Source of the DNA: Niabella pedocola
GTDB taxonomy: Bacteria; Bacteroidota; Bacteroidia; Chitinophagales; Chitinophagaceae
Direction: 5' to 3'
Assembly (NCBI RefSeq): GCF_021044425.1
Contig: NZ_JAJNEC010000005.1
Span: 1 to 64,000 of the forward strand
DNA length: 64,000 bases
Within the stretch, counting starts at the first letter, position 1. Each line of letters opens with the position of its first letter. A model generated the notes under the pieces. The model did not search any database. It was not told where the DNA came from and saw only the letters and a program-made list of their open reading frames with translations. The position numbers and the translations under genes were made by a program. Below, in pieces: positions 26,020-34,923 of the stretch.

Positions 26020-27510
26020 TTATTTTTTATTTCCGTATAAGTATTCAGGGTACTTCCACTGCATGTTTTTCGAAACGCGCATCGTATCATTCTCCTGTGT
26101 TAATTTGCGCAGTTTATCCGGGAACCGCAAGGGGTCATCCGTTTCCTCCTGCCAGCGCAACAGTACGTTTACCAGGCGGTCTTTGATAGTAGTATACCTT
26201 GCATCGGCGGAAAGGTCGTGAAACTCATAAGGATCTTTTTCCAGATCGTACAACTGCACTTTCGCCGGCTGTACCCAATCCCGGTAGGCCTTCTGTATCA
26301 TCTCCGGAGCCGTTTTCAGTTCTTCCAGCGTTGGGGAGCCGGCTACGGCATCTGTACGCGGTTTTGCACTGTTGCGGGTATAGTTTACCGCTACTTCGTT
26401 TTTGCGCCCGTCATCGAGTAACGAATAAATGATCTTATAGCGGCCATCCCTTACCGCCCTGCGGGGATAATACATACCGATCTGATCGGCGTTCTTTTCT
26501 GTAAAGAGATGTTCCCTGAAATGAAGGGCCGGCCTTGCAAATAGCGGCATCAGGCTTTTACCGCTTAGTTCCGCCGGTTTTGAAAGCCCGGCCAGCTCCA
26601 GTACCGTTGGCACAATATCAATGGTAGACACCAGTGCCTGTGACTGCGTTCCGCTTTTAATGACGCCCGGCCAGGAGGCGATAAACGGTACTTTATTCGA
26701 GGCCTCATAAATATCAAATTTTCCCCGCGCCATTTCATCACCATGATCCGATAAAAAGATCACCAGCGTGTGCTGTTCTTTTCCTGACTGCTTTAGCTGT
26801 TGCATCAGTTCTCCAACACATCCATCCAGCCGCAGCATACAATTGTAAATACTGCTGGTATAGCTGCGGATACGTTCATTATCGAACCCGATATACGGGA
26901 AGGAACTTACCTGTGCCGGCGTCACCGTTTTTGAGGGGCGTCCCTCCACCTGGTCCTGGAAAGGCCAGTGTGTATCCGGAAAATTCACCATCAGGAAAAA
27001 AGGTGCATCCGAAGCCCGCATAAATGCACCGGCAAAGGCGGCATATCGTTCCAGCCCTTTCTTTTCATAGTTGGGACTTTGGATGGGATGCATATCCATC
27101 GGGAAAAGCGATTCCGGCTCCAGGTGCAGTTTACCGATCATTCCCGTACGGTATCCTGCTTTTTTTAACAAGGTATAGATCGTTTGCACCGGACCCACAT
27201 AATGAAAGCCATGTGTGGTCAGCCCCAGGTGCCCGCTCTGATGTGGGTATAACCCGGTAAGGATACTGCTCCGGGACGGGCTACAAACAGACTCTGTTAC
27301 ATAAGCATTCCGGAACAGGATCCCCTGCCGCGCCAGTTGATCGAGATGCGGCGTCTGTATATTCCTGTCGCCATAACAGGACAGGTGCGGACCGTGGTCT
27401 TCAGAAACGATCAATAACACGTTAGGCGTTGTTTTGGCCCGGGCGTTACTGTGCAGCGGCCCGATGACCACACACAGCAACGCAACATAGATAAGACCGA
27501 TCGCTTTCAT
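26020..27510 (-). CDS. type I sulfatase, N-sulfoglucosamine sulfohydrolase-like
   Basis: 496 residues with a signal peptide (MKAIGLIYVALLCVVIGPLH). The sulfatase signature is ESVCSPSRSSILTGLYPHQ, where Cys76 would be converted to formylglycine. Metal-site segments are LLIVSEDHGPHLSCYGD (Glu37-Asp38 in place of the usual Asp-Asp) and VIFLSDHGDEM. The SEDHGP opening and FSDTHWPF-like segment (NFPDTHWPFQDQ) resemble heparan N-sulfatase-like enzymes. The C terminus holds YDLEKDPYEFHDLSAD, a common S1-family tail. It should desulfate a glycan outside the cytoplasm. A maturase gene is not in this window. Confidence 0.92.
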   Translation of the reverse strand: MKAIGLIYVALLCVVIGPLHSNARAKTTPNVLLIVSEDHGPHLSCYGDRNIQTPHLDQLARQGILFRNAYVTESVCSPSRSSILTGLYPHQSGHLGLTTHGFHYVGPVQTIYTLLKKAGYRTGMIGKLHLEPESLFPMDMHPIQSPNYEKKGLERYAAFAGAFMRASDAPFFLMVNFPDTHWPFQDQVEGRPSKTVTPAQVSSFPYIGFDNERIRSYTSSIYNCMLRLDGCVGELMQQLKQSGKEQHTLVIFLSDHGDEMARGKFDIYEASNKVPFIASWPGVIKSGTQSQALVSTIDIVPTVLELAGLSKPAELSGKSLMPLFARPALHFREHLFTEKNADQIGMYYPRRAVRDGRYKIIYSLLDDGRKNEVAVNYTRNSAKPRTDAVAGSPTLEELKTAPEMIQKAYRDWVQPAKVQLYDLEKDPYEFHDLSADARYTTIKDRLVNVLLRWQEETDDPLRFPDKLRKLTQENDTMRVSKNMQWKYPEYLYGNKK

Positions 27511-27549
27511 GCTTTATTCCGTTTATGAACCGGCTGTTCTTAATTTCCC

Positions 27550-29337
27550 TCAGGGCTTCCAATAGGTAGCGCCGATATAATATTTGCCAAAAAGATTAAA
27601 ATAATACACGGTCATGATCCGGCCGTCCTCCATTTCAAGCGACTCCGGGTAGCCGATATCCCAGTTTATAAAATCATCCCGCAGCACTACTTCATTTTTA
27701 ATATCCCAGGTCTTCCCGTTATCGGAACTGAAACAGGCCCGTATGCCCCCTGGTTCTGCATGCCGGCCTGCACCTTCGCGGATCCCATAAGTCGCCATGA
27801 TCCGGCCGTCCTTAAGCTGCACGAGGTCTACTGGATGCCCGATCATTTTTGTTTTGAACGGCGGCACCCAGGTTTTACCTGCATCATCGGAATAACTGAT
27901 ATAGATCGCATTCTCATCCGCATGATTGCGCAACCCGGCGATCAGCCTTCCGGTTTTTGTGCGCACCAGTCCAGGTTCCAGGAATCCTTTTTGCTTGCCA
28001 CCCGGGTCACCCGCAATGGTAGACACATAGTTCCAGGTCTTTGCTTTATCTGTAGAGCGTAATAGAACGGCGCCGATATTTTTGGAATCGCCGTTAATAC
28101 CATAACCAATCACACCCATCACAATACTTCCGTCCGGCATTTCAACCGGTGCGTCCGTGGGCCCTTCCACACCGGTAAAGGGTTTACCCTTCATATCGAT
28201 AAACGCCCCCTGCTCCCATGTTTTGCCATTATCCTTCGAGGTAATAAAATGCGCCCCCAGCCTTGCGCGGTTCAATGGCGCCAGCTTTACCGTTCCACCC
28301 CAATTGTAGGTACCGTCCGGTATGTACAGCTCATTATAAAAGATGCCTACCACGATGGTGCCATCTTTTAGCTGGATACCGCAGCCCTCCCGCTCATCCA
28401 GGTCCTTTATAGCGCTCACCACTTTCCGGTCGCCCCAGGTTTTACCATTGTCTGTTGACCGCAACATCACAATATCCCCGTCATTAGCAAAATGTTCCGT
28501 AGCCTCTCTTGTAAAAAGCAGGATATCACCGTTCTTTAATTTAATGATATCTGCAGGATGCAGGTGGCGATAACCGTTTGTATAAATGAGCTGGTGTTCG
28601 TACTGCTTGTTTCCAAGCTCCTTGCTGTATAACTTGGAGGCCAGTATATTGGTCTGCTCCAGCAGCAGGTTTATGTCTTTCTGCATGCCATCGATCCGTT
28701 TTTCCAGCTTTTGCACGGTGGGCGCCTGTAACACATCCTTATACGCTTTTACCATGAACCAGCCATGATCCCAGCCATCGAAGGGCAATAACTCAACCGC
28801 TATGGTAGCAGCCTTTCCCGGCTCCACAACCGAAGCCGGAACGGTTAATTGATAAATGCCGCTGTTTCCGTTCAATGCAAACTGCCGGTGTTCGCCGGTG
28901 TAGGGAAATTCTGTACGCTTGGAAATGTATTTGAGCTCAAATGCTCCTTCCTTCCAGGTAAAATCATGTGTTTTCCCGATATTGAACGTAAGCGCATACG
29001 CACCATTCACACTTAAGCGCAATTCAGGACCGTTGAGCATAATAGCCGGTAACACGGCGCTGGAACCAATAAAGCTAAAGGTCGTGTTCACCTTCTCCGG
29101 TACAACCGCTGTTTTCCAGGACAACCAATTTTTTTTTATTTGCCCCTTTGCCCACCAGCCTGCGGTCATATACCCTTTTGTTTGTCCGCGAAAATCACGT
29201 ACCGCTGCTGCCCTGTTGGCATTATAATGAAAAGCGACCGTATCGAACCCTTCCACCTGTTGCGCCTCCTGGGCACACACGGATCGGGTAATAAAACATA
29301 ACAGGAACAGGTAAAGGATTGGTTTTGATTGTCTCAT
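27550..29337 (-). CDS. sialidase-fold protein with N-terminal beta-sandwich
   Basis: 595 residues with a signal peptide (LYLFLLCFITRSVCAQ). Residues about 25-215 form a beta-rich domain of carbohydrate-binding or jelly-roll type, followed by a short helical linker (VQKLEKRIDGMQKDINLLLE). A propeller then carries five Asp boxes: RSTDNGKTWGD, TSKDNGKTWEQ, RSTDKAKTWN, YSDDAGKTWVP and FSSDNGKTWDI. Its C-terminal signature (GHPVDLVQLKDGRIMATYG and IGYPESLEMEDGRIMTVYY) is shared with the proteins at 43785 and 46589, so these three form one subfamily. Substrate unknown. It lies 17 bases downstream of the CE7 esterase start. Confidence 0.87.
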   Translation of the reverse strand: MRQSKPILYLFLLCFITRSVCAQEAQQVEGFDTVAFHYNANRAAAVRDFRGQTKGYMTAGWWAKGQIKKNWLSWKTAVVPEKVNTTFSFIGSSAVLPAIMLNGPELRLSVNGAYALTFNIGKTHDFTWKEGAFELKYISKRTEFPYTGEHRQFALNGNSGIYQLTVPASVVEPGKAATIAVELLPFDGWDHGWFMVKAYKDVLQAPTVQKLEKRIDGMQKDINLLLEQTNILASKLYSKELGNKQYEHQLIYTNGYRHLHPADIIKLKNGDILLFTREATEHFANDGDIVMLRSTDNGKTWGDRKVVSAIKDLDEREGCGIQLKDGTIVVGIFYNELYIPDGTYNWGGTVKLAPLNRARLGAHFITSKDNGKTWEQGAFIDMKGKPFTGVEGPTDAPVEMPDGSIVMGVIGYGINGDSKNIGAVLLRSTDKAKTWNYVSTIAGDPGGKQKGFLEPGLVRTKTGRLIAGLRNHADENAIYISYSDDAGKTWVPPFKTKMIGHPVDLVQLKDGRIMATYGIREGAGRHAEPGGIRACFSSDNGKTWDIKNEVVLRDDFINWDIGYPESLEMEDGRIMTVYYFNLFGKYYIGATYWKP

Positions 29338-29354
29338 ATTTTATGTTTAAATAA

Positions 29355-30311
29355 TCAATGCTTGTTTTTAAAATACTGATCCAGGAATACCCAGGTGCGC
29401 GCATAGGAATCCATACAACTTGTGTGCGGGAGATCAGGATAAAACCGGTACGTTTTTTCCCCGGCCGGTATCCGGTCATATACTGCTTTAACGGTTGGCG
29501 CCGGACATAGTGCATCCTTACCTCCCGCGCTCATGAATACCGGCACGCGGATACGGCCAGCCAACATATACGGATCAAAATAATCCAGCGTACGGAATGC
29601 CTTTTGATTGTTATTGCCCGCGCGGTCCAGCAGGTTCTTTGCAAGTGATGGCAAAGCTGCTGCCCTCCGCAGATCACATAAGAACGGCACATGTGCCACT
29701 ACAGTCTTAATACGGTTGTCCAATGCGGTAACGGCAAGTGAGATCCCGCCGGCCTGGCTGGTGCCCACCATTGCGATGCGGGTAGTATCAATATCCGGAC
29801 GTGTAACGATATAATCGATCATCCGGATAATGTCCATATACCCACCCTGGTAATAATAGCCTTCGGGCGAAGCCAGGTTGGTGCTGAGCTTATCACTGTT
29901 AATCGTGAAGTAATTTGAAGAAATGCCCTGTCCTCTGGGATACACCTGTAATACGGCATAGCCCCGCTGACACTCACCCAACTGCACCCCCTGGCCATTG
30001 CCGCTGTATCCGCAGGTGGTTACCAGCAACGGCCAGGGCTTTGCCGGAGTTTCCCCCTGAACGGGGATCGAAAGATAACCGGCTACCGTAACCTTGTTAA
30101 GACTTTTTACCGTAATAAAGTATTTTTTATAAGGCAGTGCTTCTGTTACCGGCTCCGTTTTACCGTCGATGGGTATGGCCGACAGTTGTGTACGCGTTTT
30201 TTGCCAGAAGGCATCAATGCTATCCGGTAGATAGCTTACGTTTGCCCATACACGGACACTGCTGCAGAGGGTCAGCCACACCACCCCCATTATCGTTAAC
30301 ATATATTTCAT
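29355..30311 (-). CDS. acetylxylan esterase-like hydrolase, CE7/AXE1 family
   Basis: 318 residues with a signal peptide (MLTIMGVVWLTLCSSVRVWA). It is an alpha/beta hydrolase with the complete CE7 triad: Ser185 in VGTSQAGGISLAV, Asp266 in SAGGKDALCPAPT and His296 in PDLPHTSCM. The RGQG element of the family is present in VYPRGQGISSNYF. It should deacetylate oligosaccharides. It is the first gene of the hydrolase operon that runs to 15065, and a 202-base region with a perfect dyad lies upstream. Confidence 0.92.
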   Translation of the reverse strand: MKYMLTIMGVVWLTLCSSVRVWANVSYLPDSIDAFWQKTRTQLSAIPIDGKTEPVTEALPYKKYFITVKSLNKVTVAGYLSIPVQGETPAKPWPLLVTTCGYSGNGQGVQLGECQRGYAVLQVYPRGQGISSNYFTINSDKLSTNLASPEGYYYQGGYMDIIRMIDYIVTRPDIDTTRIAMVGTSQAGGISLAVTALDNRIKTVVAHVPFLCDLRRAAALPSLAKNLLDRAGNNNQKAFRTLDYFDPYMLAGRIRVPVFMSAGGKDALCPAPTVKAVYDRIPAGEKTYRFYPDLPHTSCMDSYARTWVFLDQYFKNKH

Positions 30312-30406
30312 TTCACCCCTATATTTTTATTTTATTTATAGGGCAGATGCCCGCGTGACCGAACCTTTAGGTACCTGCGCTACAGGGAACATAAGATGCA
30401 ACTTTC

Positions 30407-30428
30407 TGATTTGTAAGCATACAAATCA
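30407..30428. promoter_or_regulatory. perfect 9-bp inverted repeat, possible operator
   Basis: TGATTTGTA and TACAAATCA are separated by AGCA. It lies about 95 bases upstream of the CE7 esterase start, in the only long gap before the hydrolase operon. The arms are AT-rich with no T run, which fits a repressor or activator site better than a terminator. Confidence 0.5.
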
Positions 30429-30513
30429 AGGCTGCCGTGCATGGCTCCGACAGGCCTGCAGCTATGACAGCTTCACGCGCCTCCAGGAAACACATTACCA
30501 CCCAAGTTCAACC

Positions 30514-31527
30514 TTATTTTCCTGTAAGCGCAGCGGCTGACAACTCGTTTAACAATGGCTTCCCGTTCCGGAGACGTTGTACATTTTCAAAAAAGATATC
30601 CCACACCCGTTCCAGAAAATGCGGACTGGCACTGGAACCCGAAATATGCGGCGTGAGGATCACGTTATCCATTTCCCATAACGGATGTTCCGGCGGCATG
30701 GGATAATGATAATGCGTGTCCAATGCCGCACCGGCAAACCAGTTTTCCTGCAACGCACGAACCAGGGCCGCCTCTTTGATCAGCGGGCCCCGCGCGGGGT
30801 TTAGCAGGAACGCAGACGGTTTTAACAACCGTAACTCCGCTTCCCCAACAATCCCCTCAGTGCTTCCGGTTTGCGGAATAGCCATGATCAAAAAATCGAC
30901 CGATCTTAAAAATGCGTCCTTTTCATCCATTCCAAATACACGATCCGGCAACAAGCCTTCCGGATCGCCGGTTCCGGGTACACAGTAGGTATGGTGGCGT
31001 GGTTTTAAACCCGAGCGGCTCAATACATGTACGGTCATTCCAAGGGCCCGGGCCAGCCGTGCCGTTTCCCGGCCGATACCGCCATACCCCCAGATACCCA
31101 CCACCCTGCCCCTTATTTCATCCTGGAAACGTGCGGAGCGGTCCCAGACCTTTTGCTGCTGATTGCGCTGCATGCCTTTGAAATCCCTGGCAAGATGAAT
31201 CATCATCGCCATGTTCCATTCTGCAATAGGTACGTCAAATACGCCCAATGCATTGCAGCAACGAATATTCCGTTGGGCAAACCCCTGGTTAATGAGCTGT
31301 GTATAACCCGCAGAGGCGATCTGTACCAGTTCCAGGTTTTTCATTGCTGCATGATTTTCCGGGGGAATGGTACAAAGCAATACGGTGCCATGTTCAATTT
31401 CAGCCACCGGCAGCGTTCTTGCTACCACCGCCGGCTCCGGAAGCAGGTGAACGTTTATTCCATCCAATTCCTGTATCTTTTTTAAAACAGGCATATATAC
31501 CGGCAGGTCAATAATCAGTTCCATCAT
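30514..31527 (-). CDS. D-2-hydroxyacid dehydrogenase family protein lacking the catalytic Glu
   Basis: 337 residues from the ATG pair at 31527/31524; the longer frame begins with a TTG inside the upstream gene. The Rossmann domain carries VVGIWGYGGIGRETARLARA (GxGxxG). Of the family triad, Arg246 (LLNPARGPLI) and His294 (ILTPHISGSS) are present. The Glu expected in the TEP or EEP position reads Tyr275 in LDTHYHYPMPPEHPLW. Reduced or altered catalysis is therefore likely. It starts five bases after the stop of the enolase-superfamily gene, so the two are translationally linked and may act on the same sugar-acid derivative. Cytoplasmic. Confidence 0.88.
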   Translation of the reverse strand: MMELIIDLPVYMPVLKKIQELDGINVHLLPEPAVVARTLPVAEIEHGTVLLCTIPPENHAAMKNLELVQIASAGYTQLINQGFAQRNIRCCNALGVFDVPIAEWNMAMMIHLARDFKGMQRNQQQKVWDRSARFQDEIRGRVVGIWGYGGIGRETARLARALGMTVHVLSRSGLKPRHHTYCVPGTGDPEGLLPDRVFGMDEKDAFLRSVDFLIMAIPQTGSTEGIVGEAELRLLKPSAFLLNPARGPLIKEAALVRALQENWFAGAALDTHYHYPMPPEHPLWEMDNVILTPHISGSSASPHFLERVWDIFFENVQRLRNGKPLLNELSAAALTGK

Positions 31528-31531
31528 CCGA

Positions 31532-32773
31532 TCAGGTTGTAAGTATTTTACCCGGCACGCTGTTAAACTCGCCGCTTCCGGGCACAAAGGGAAAACGTGC
31601 TATCGTTGCAGTTGTGAGCTCTATCCCAAGTCCCGGCTTCTCGGGGGGCAATACGAACCCATCTTTTATTTGCAGGCTGTCCCCGATCAGCTCACTGTGC
31701 AGGGGACCGTAGGCCGGCGCCACTTCCAGCATCACCGTATTAGGACATGCAAAACCGGCATGTATATTCTGCATCTGTGCCGCACCGGCACCCCAGGCAT
31801 GTGGGGCGATGCTATTGTTTTTTTGTGCCAGGCTCGCCGCAATTTCCATAAATGGTCCCAGGCCGGATACAAAGGCTGCATCGGGCTGGCCGATATGGAA
31901 ACAGTCCTTTTCAATGAAGGTTTGCCATTCGCTTGCTGTGGTAAGGCACTCGCCACCGGCAATACGTGTTTTTGTATGGCTGCAAAGTTCCGCATACCAG
32001 TCGGGACGGGTATAGTGCAGCGGTTCTTCCAGGAAGAACAGGTCTTCCGTTTCCACCGCTTTCGCCACCGCCAACGCCGTATCCAGGTTCCAGGTGGCCG
32101 CAGCATGATTGCCCATATGCGCATCCAGCATCAGCCACAGCTCCTTTCCGAAACGTTCTCTGATAAAGCGGAGTTTTTCTACTTCAAAAGCAGCGGCAGC
32201 TTCCGGCTCATTTGAAATCACAGATCCTTGCTCCTTGTAATACGCTCCGGCACCTACTTTCACACCTTTAAATCCAAGCGAACAATAGTATTCGATTTTA
32301 CCGGCCAGCTTATCCAGCGGATAGTTGCTGGGCCCTCCCGTTGCATAACACGGCAGCTGTTCGTGTTGTTTTGCTTCCCCGAAATCCTTCCCGTAGGCTT
32401 CCTGCAACAACCGGTATACCGGCAGTCCTTCAGCCTTTCCTTTCAGATCCCAAAGCGCTGCCTCGATACCTGTAAGTGCAATAGCACCCAGGCCTACCCG
32501 GCACCAGAAATTGCCGCAGTGGTACATGCGCTGCCAAAGCGTGCGGATATCCCCGGCATCAGCCCCAATGAGAATGGGCTTAAAAAAATCCACAATCGCG
32601 GGTATGGACTCCGGGAAAAAATAGCCCCCGTAAGTTTCGCCGATACCCGTAAGTCCCTCCTCTGTTTCTATCTTTATAAAAGCGGCGCTACGTAATTTGC
32701 GCGCCTCCGATAAATAGGGATCCAGGGTGCAGGGACCCGTGAGCAATATGGTGGTAACGTCTTTAATTTTCAT
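31532..32773 (-). CDS. enolase superfamily (mandelate racemase/muconate lactonizing) sugar-acid dehydratase-like enzyme
   Basis: 413 residues, cytoplasmic. An N-terminal capping domain (GLTGIGETYGGYFFPESIP) precedes a modified TIM barrel with metal ligands Asp217 (LMLDAHMG), Glu249 (FFLEEPLHY) and Glu275 (IAGGECLTT), and a candidate general base His325 (IAPHAWGAG). The second-strand lysine region is FKGVKVGAGAYY, not the usual KxK. Members of this group dehydrate aldonic or aldaric acids to 2-keto-3-deoxy acids, which fits the DHDPS-family and HpaI-type aldolases nearby. It heads a two-gene unit with the dehydrogenase-like protein. Confidence 0.9.
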   Translation of the reverse strand: MKIKDVTTILLTGPCTLDPYLSEARKLRSAAFIKIETEEGLTGIGETYGGYFFPESIPAIVDFFKPILIGADAGDIRTLWQRMYHCGNFWCRVGLGAIALTGIEAALWDLKGKAEGLPVYRLLQEAYGKDFGEAKQHEQLPCYATGGPSNYPLDKLAGKIEYYCSLGFKGVKVGAGAYYKEQGSVISNEPEAAAAFEVEKLRFIRERFGKELWLMLDAHMGNHAAATWNLDTALAVAKAVETEDLFFLEEPLHYTRPDWYAELCSHTKTRIAGGECLTTASEWQTFIEKDCFHIGQPDAAFVSGLGPFMEIAASLAQKNNSIAPHAWGAGAAQMQNIHAGFACPNTVMLEVAPAYGPLHSELIGDSLQIKDGFVLPPEKPGLGIELTTATIARFPFVPGSGEFNSVPGKILTT

Positions 32774-33211
32774 GCAACTGCTTATCTCGTTAAAACGGCA
32801 TTATCGTCATCGTTCAAAAATACTTTAACCGGCTGCAGGATGCTGATACTTTTTGATATTGTAGTAGTATTTTCTTTTAGCAGGCAGATCGAATATCTTC
32901 TTCGATGCTGTTTCAAAAGTCCTTCATTTGTCATGCCTTCCCTATAGCCGTCGGGATAGTCCTTTCTTTACAAAAAAAGAAGGTTTATTGCTACTAACGA
33001 TATCCGGATCGCAGCCATAGCAAAACAACACAATCCGATTTTTATTACCTGGTGCAAACATTTTAATAAAATTGAAGAGCTAAAAACCAACGCATGGTAA
33101 AATCATCCCGACACATATACTGTAAAGAACAATACTGGAACGGTAAAGCGACTTAGGAAACAAACAAGCACTGACGGCAAAAAATGCGTTTATCTGCTGT
33201 TTGCTGGCTCC
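32774..33211. other. intergenic region between the immunity-like gene and the enolase-superfamily gene
   Basis: About 440 bases. It holds the candidate -7 box at 32815-32822. At about 32930-32970 there is a short segment (GTCATGCCTTCCC and GGGATAGTCC) that looks like a decayed relative of the dispersed hairpin element at 14924, though the similarity is weak. No gene is supported. Confidence 0.55.
32815..32822 (-). promoter_or_regulatory. candidate -7 box for the enolase-superfamily gene
   Basis: Minus-strand TATTTTTG matches TAnnTTTG and lies about 42 bases upstream of the ATG at 32773. No clear -33 TTTG was found at the expected spacing. Confidence 0.3.
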
Positions 33212-33652
33212 TTACTTCTCACTAAATACGGTATCAAATAAAAAGGTTGGAATTTTGAGTACGGCGAGCTCCTGCCGCCTGTTTTTAATCAGATCATTTA
33301 TAGCGGTCCACAAGGGTCTGTTAGCGAGCCAGAACTCCGGATCAATTAAAAGAATGTTCTTTAGCAGATCTCCCGGAAAACAACTTCCCTCCGCAAAGAG
33401 ATCTGCCTTCAAATATCCGGTTGCCAATGGAATAAGATAGCACAGAGAAAATCCCTGGCCAATCATTAAACGCAGGTCTTCAATGGCAAATTGATCAAGC
33501 GGCACCTTGGTCAGATAGATACAACGCCGGATCATGCTTGTGGGAGCATCCTCCGGCCTTCCGAAGTTGTGTTGCTCCAGGTCCTCAATGGTTTTATGAT
33601 GCCAGTTATTCTTCAAGTTCAGGTTCACTTTTGTGGCCGCAGGGCAGCACAA
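33212..33652 (-). CDS. orphan contact-dependent inhibition immunity-like protein (CdiI family)
   Basis: Up to 146 residues. The pattern KTIEDLEQHNFGRPE, LDQFAIEDLRLMIGQGFSL, LIPLATGYL, LFAEGSCFPGDLLKNILLID and PEFW matches the small CdiI-type immunity family that neutralises CDI toxins. No CdiA toxin, Rhs or polymorphic-toxin gene is adjacent. The frame has no ATG in its N-terminal 39 codons: candidate starts are TTG at 33652, GTG at 33628 or TTG at 33616, the later ones matching the family's usual N terminus better. It is 42 bases downstream of the Gfo/Idh/MocA stop and may be read from that operon. It could be functional or have lost its start. Confidence 0.75.
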   Translation of the reverse strand: MCCPAATKVNLNLKNNWHHKTIEDLEQHNFGRPEDAPTSMIRRCIYLTKVPLDQFAIEDLRLMIGQGFSLCYLIPLATGYLKADLFAEGSCFPGDLLKNILLIDPEFWLANRPLWTAINDLIKNRRQELAVLKIPTFLFDTVFSEK

Positions 33653-33694
33653 AGCAATTTACATCATTTTTACACATATTTGCACTTATCCGCT

Positions 33695-34918
33695 TTACCG
33701 TCCGGGATCAAAAACCGGGATCTTCATCCGTTCACCGCCCTTTAAGGCAGAGGCGTGGGCTACAATACCGGGAACGGTATAGGCCAGCGATTCATAGATA
33801 TCAACGGCTGGTTTCCGGTTGTGTATCAGCGCATCTATGAACTCGTGTGTGATAAAGGTATGGGAACCACCATGCCCGCTGTTATGCCGCAGCGGGGCGG
33901 GCAGCAGTTCCGTTTGCCACCAGAGTTCCTGTTTGTACGGCTCGGTAAGAGGCGCTTTATGTATAAACCCCGCATCATCATATCCTACCCGGTCTGCATA
34001 CCGGACTATGAGATTGTCCTTCGGATCGGATTCTGTATGTGCCATATAAAAGCTCATTTTTTCGCCCTCCCATTCAGCACGCTCAGCGTTCCGCACTGCT
34101 GCGCGCCAATCCACTTCTACCTTAAAGGGATGGCCCTTATCGGTTTCAAACAACGCCGTTTCATTCCAGAAAGGGTTTTTGTAAACATTCTTTTTCAATA
34201 TAGGGCTATCATCACCCCAGCCCATACAGCTTACCCGGGTCAGCCGTTCTCCGGTTACAGAGATCAGAAAGGCCGTGCAATGTGTAGGGTAAAGCATGGG
34301 CGGCAGTCCGTGCCTCCAGGTAGGTTTTTTATCTTCATCAAAATACAGTGCCTCCAACCCCGGGTGATGGTATGCTCCCGCAGCTCGGAAGATGGTTCCG
34401 AAATCACCGTTCCGGTACAGCTTCCGCACAGAGATGGTCTGCTGGCGGTAATAACTGGTTTCTGCCATCATATAGGTAAGACCCGTTTGCTTTACGGTTT
34501 CCAGCACCCGGCGGCAATCTTCCAGCGTTAATGCCAGGGGCACGGCGCAAAGCACGTGTTTCCCTGCCTTCAGCGACTGGATAACATGCGTGGCATGATC
34601 CGGCGCCGGTGTAGCAATAAATACGGCTTCTACGTTTTTATCCTTTAAAAGTGCCGTAAGGGAAGGATAGCTTTTGGTGCATTTATACGTTTGCATCAGG
34701 TGCTGCCGCCGGTCTTCCCTTAGATCACTAACAGCTTCAACCATGCAATCCGGATGCTCATGAAAATGAAAGGACGCTCCAAAACGCCCGCCTACAATAC
34801 CCATCCTTATTTTCTTTCTGTTGCCGGAACGGTTAATGGCAAAAGCGTTACCCGGGGCCAGCAGTACCGATGCAGTTGTGGTACCTGCTATAGCAAGAAA
34901 GGACCTTCTGTTCAGCAT
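33695..34918 (-). CDS. Gfo/Idh/MocA family protein, Tat-exported, EKP motif replaced
   Basis: 407 residues. The N terminus LNRRSFLAIAGTTTASVLLA is a twin-arginine signal. A Rossmann NAD(P)-binding domain follows (MGIVGGRFGASFHFHEHPDC), then the Gfo/Idh/MocA C-terminal sheet (residues about 150-360, MMAETSYYRQQT). The catalytic EKP motif of the family is HVLCAVPLAL here, with Ala125-Val126 in place of Glu-Lys. Classical oxidoreductase chemistry through that lysine is therefore not expected. It may act as a glycosidase or epimerase using bound NAD, as the secreted GH109-type relatives do, or by another mechanism. It lies five bases downstream of the GH127-like gene. Confidence 0.88.
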   Translation of the reverse strand: MLNRRSFLAIAGTTTASVLLAPGNAFAINRSGNRKKIRMGIVGGRFGASFHFHEHPDCMVEAVSDLREDRRQHLMQTYKCTKSYPSLTALLKDKNVEAVFIATPAPDHATHVIQSLKAGKHVLCAVPLALTLEDCRRVLETVKQTGLTYMMAETSYYRQQTISVRKLYRNGDFGTIFRAAGAYHHPGLEALYFDEDKKPTWRHGLPPMLYPTHCTAFLISVTGERLTRVSCMGWGDDSPILKKNVYKNPFWNETALFETDKGHPFKVEVDWRAAVRNAERAEWEGEKMSFYMAHTESDPKDNLIVRYADRVGYDDAGFIHKAPLTEPYKQELWWQTELLPAPLRHNSGHGGSHTFITHEFIDALIHNRKPAVDIYESLAYTVPGIVAHASALKGGERMKIPVFDPGR

Positions 34919-34923
34919 AGCTT

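Noticed and set aside
32930..32970. Second copy of the REP-like hairpin
   Set aside because: Only a few bases at the ends resemble the element at 14924 and the internal stem is missing, so it was noted only within the intergenic entry.
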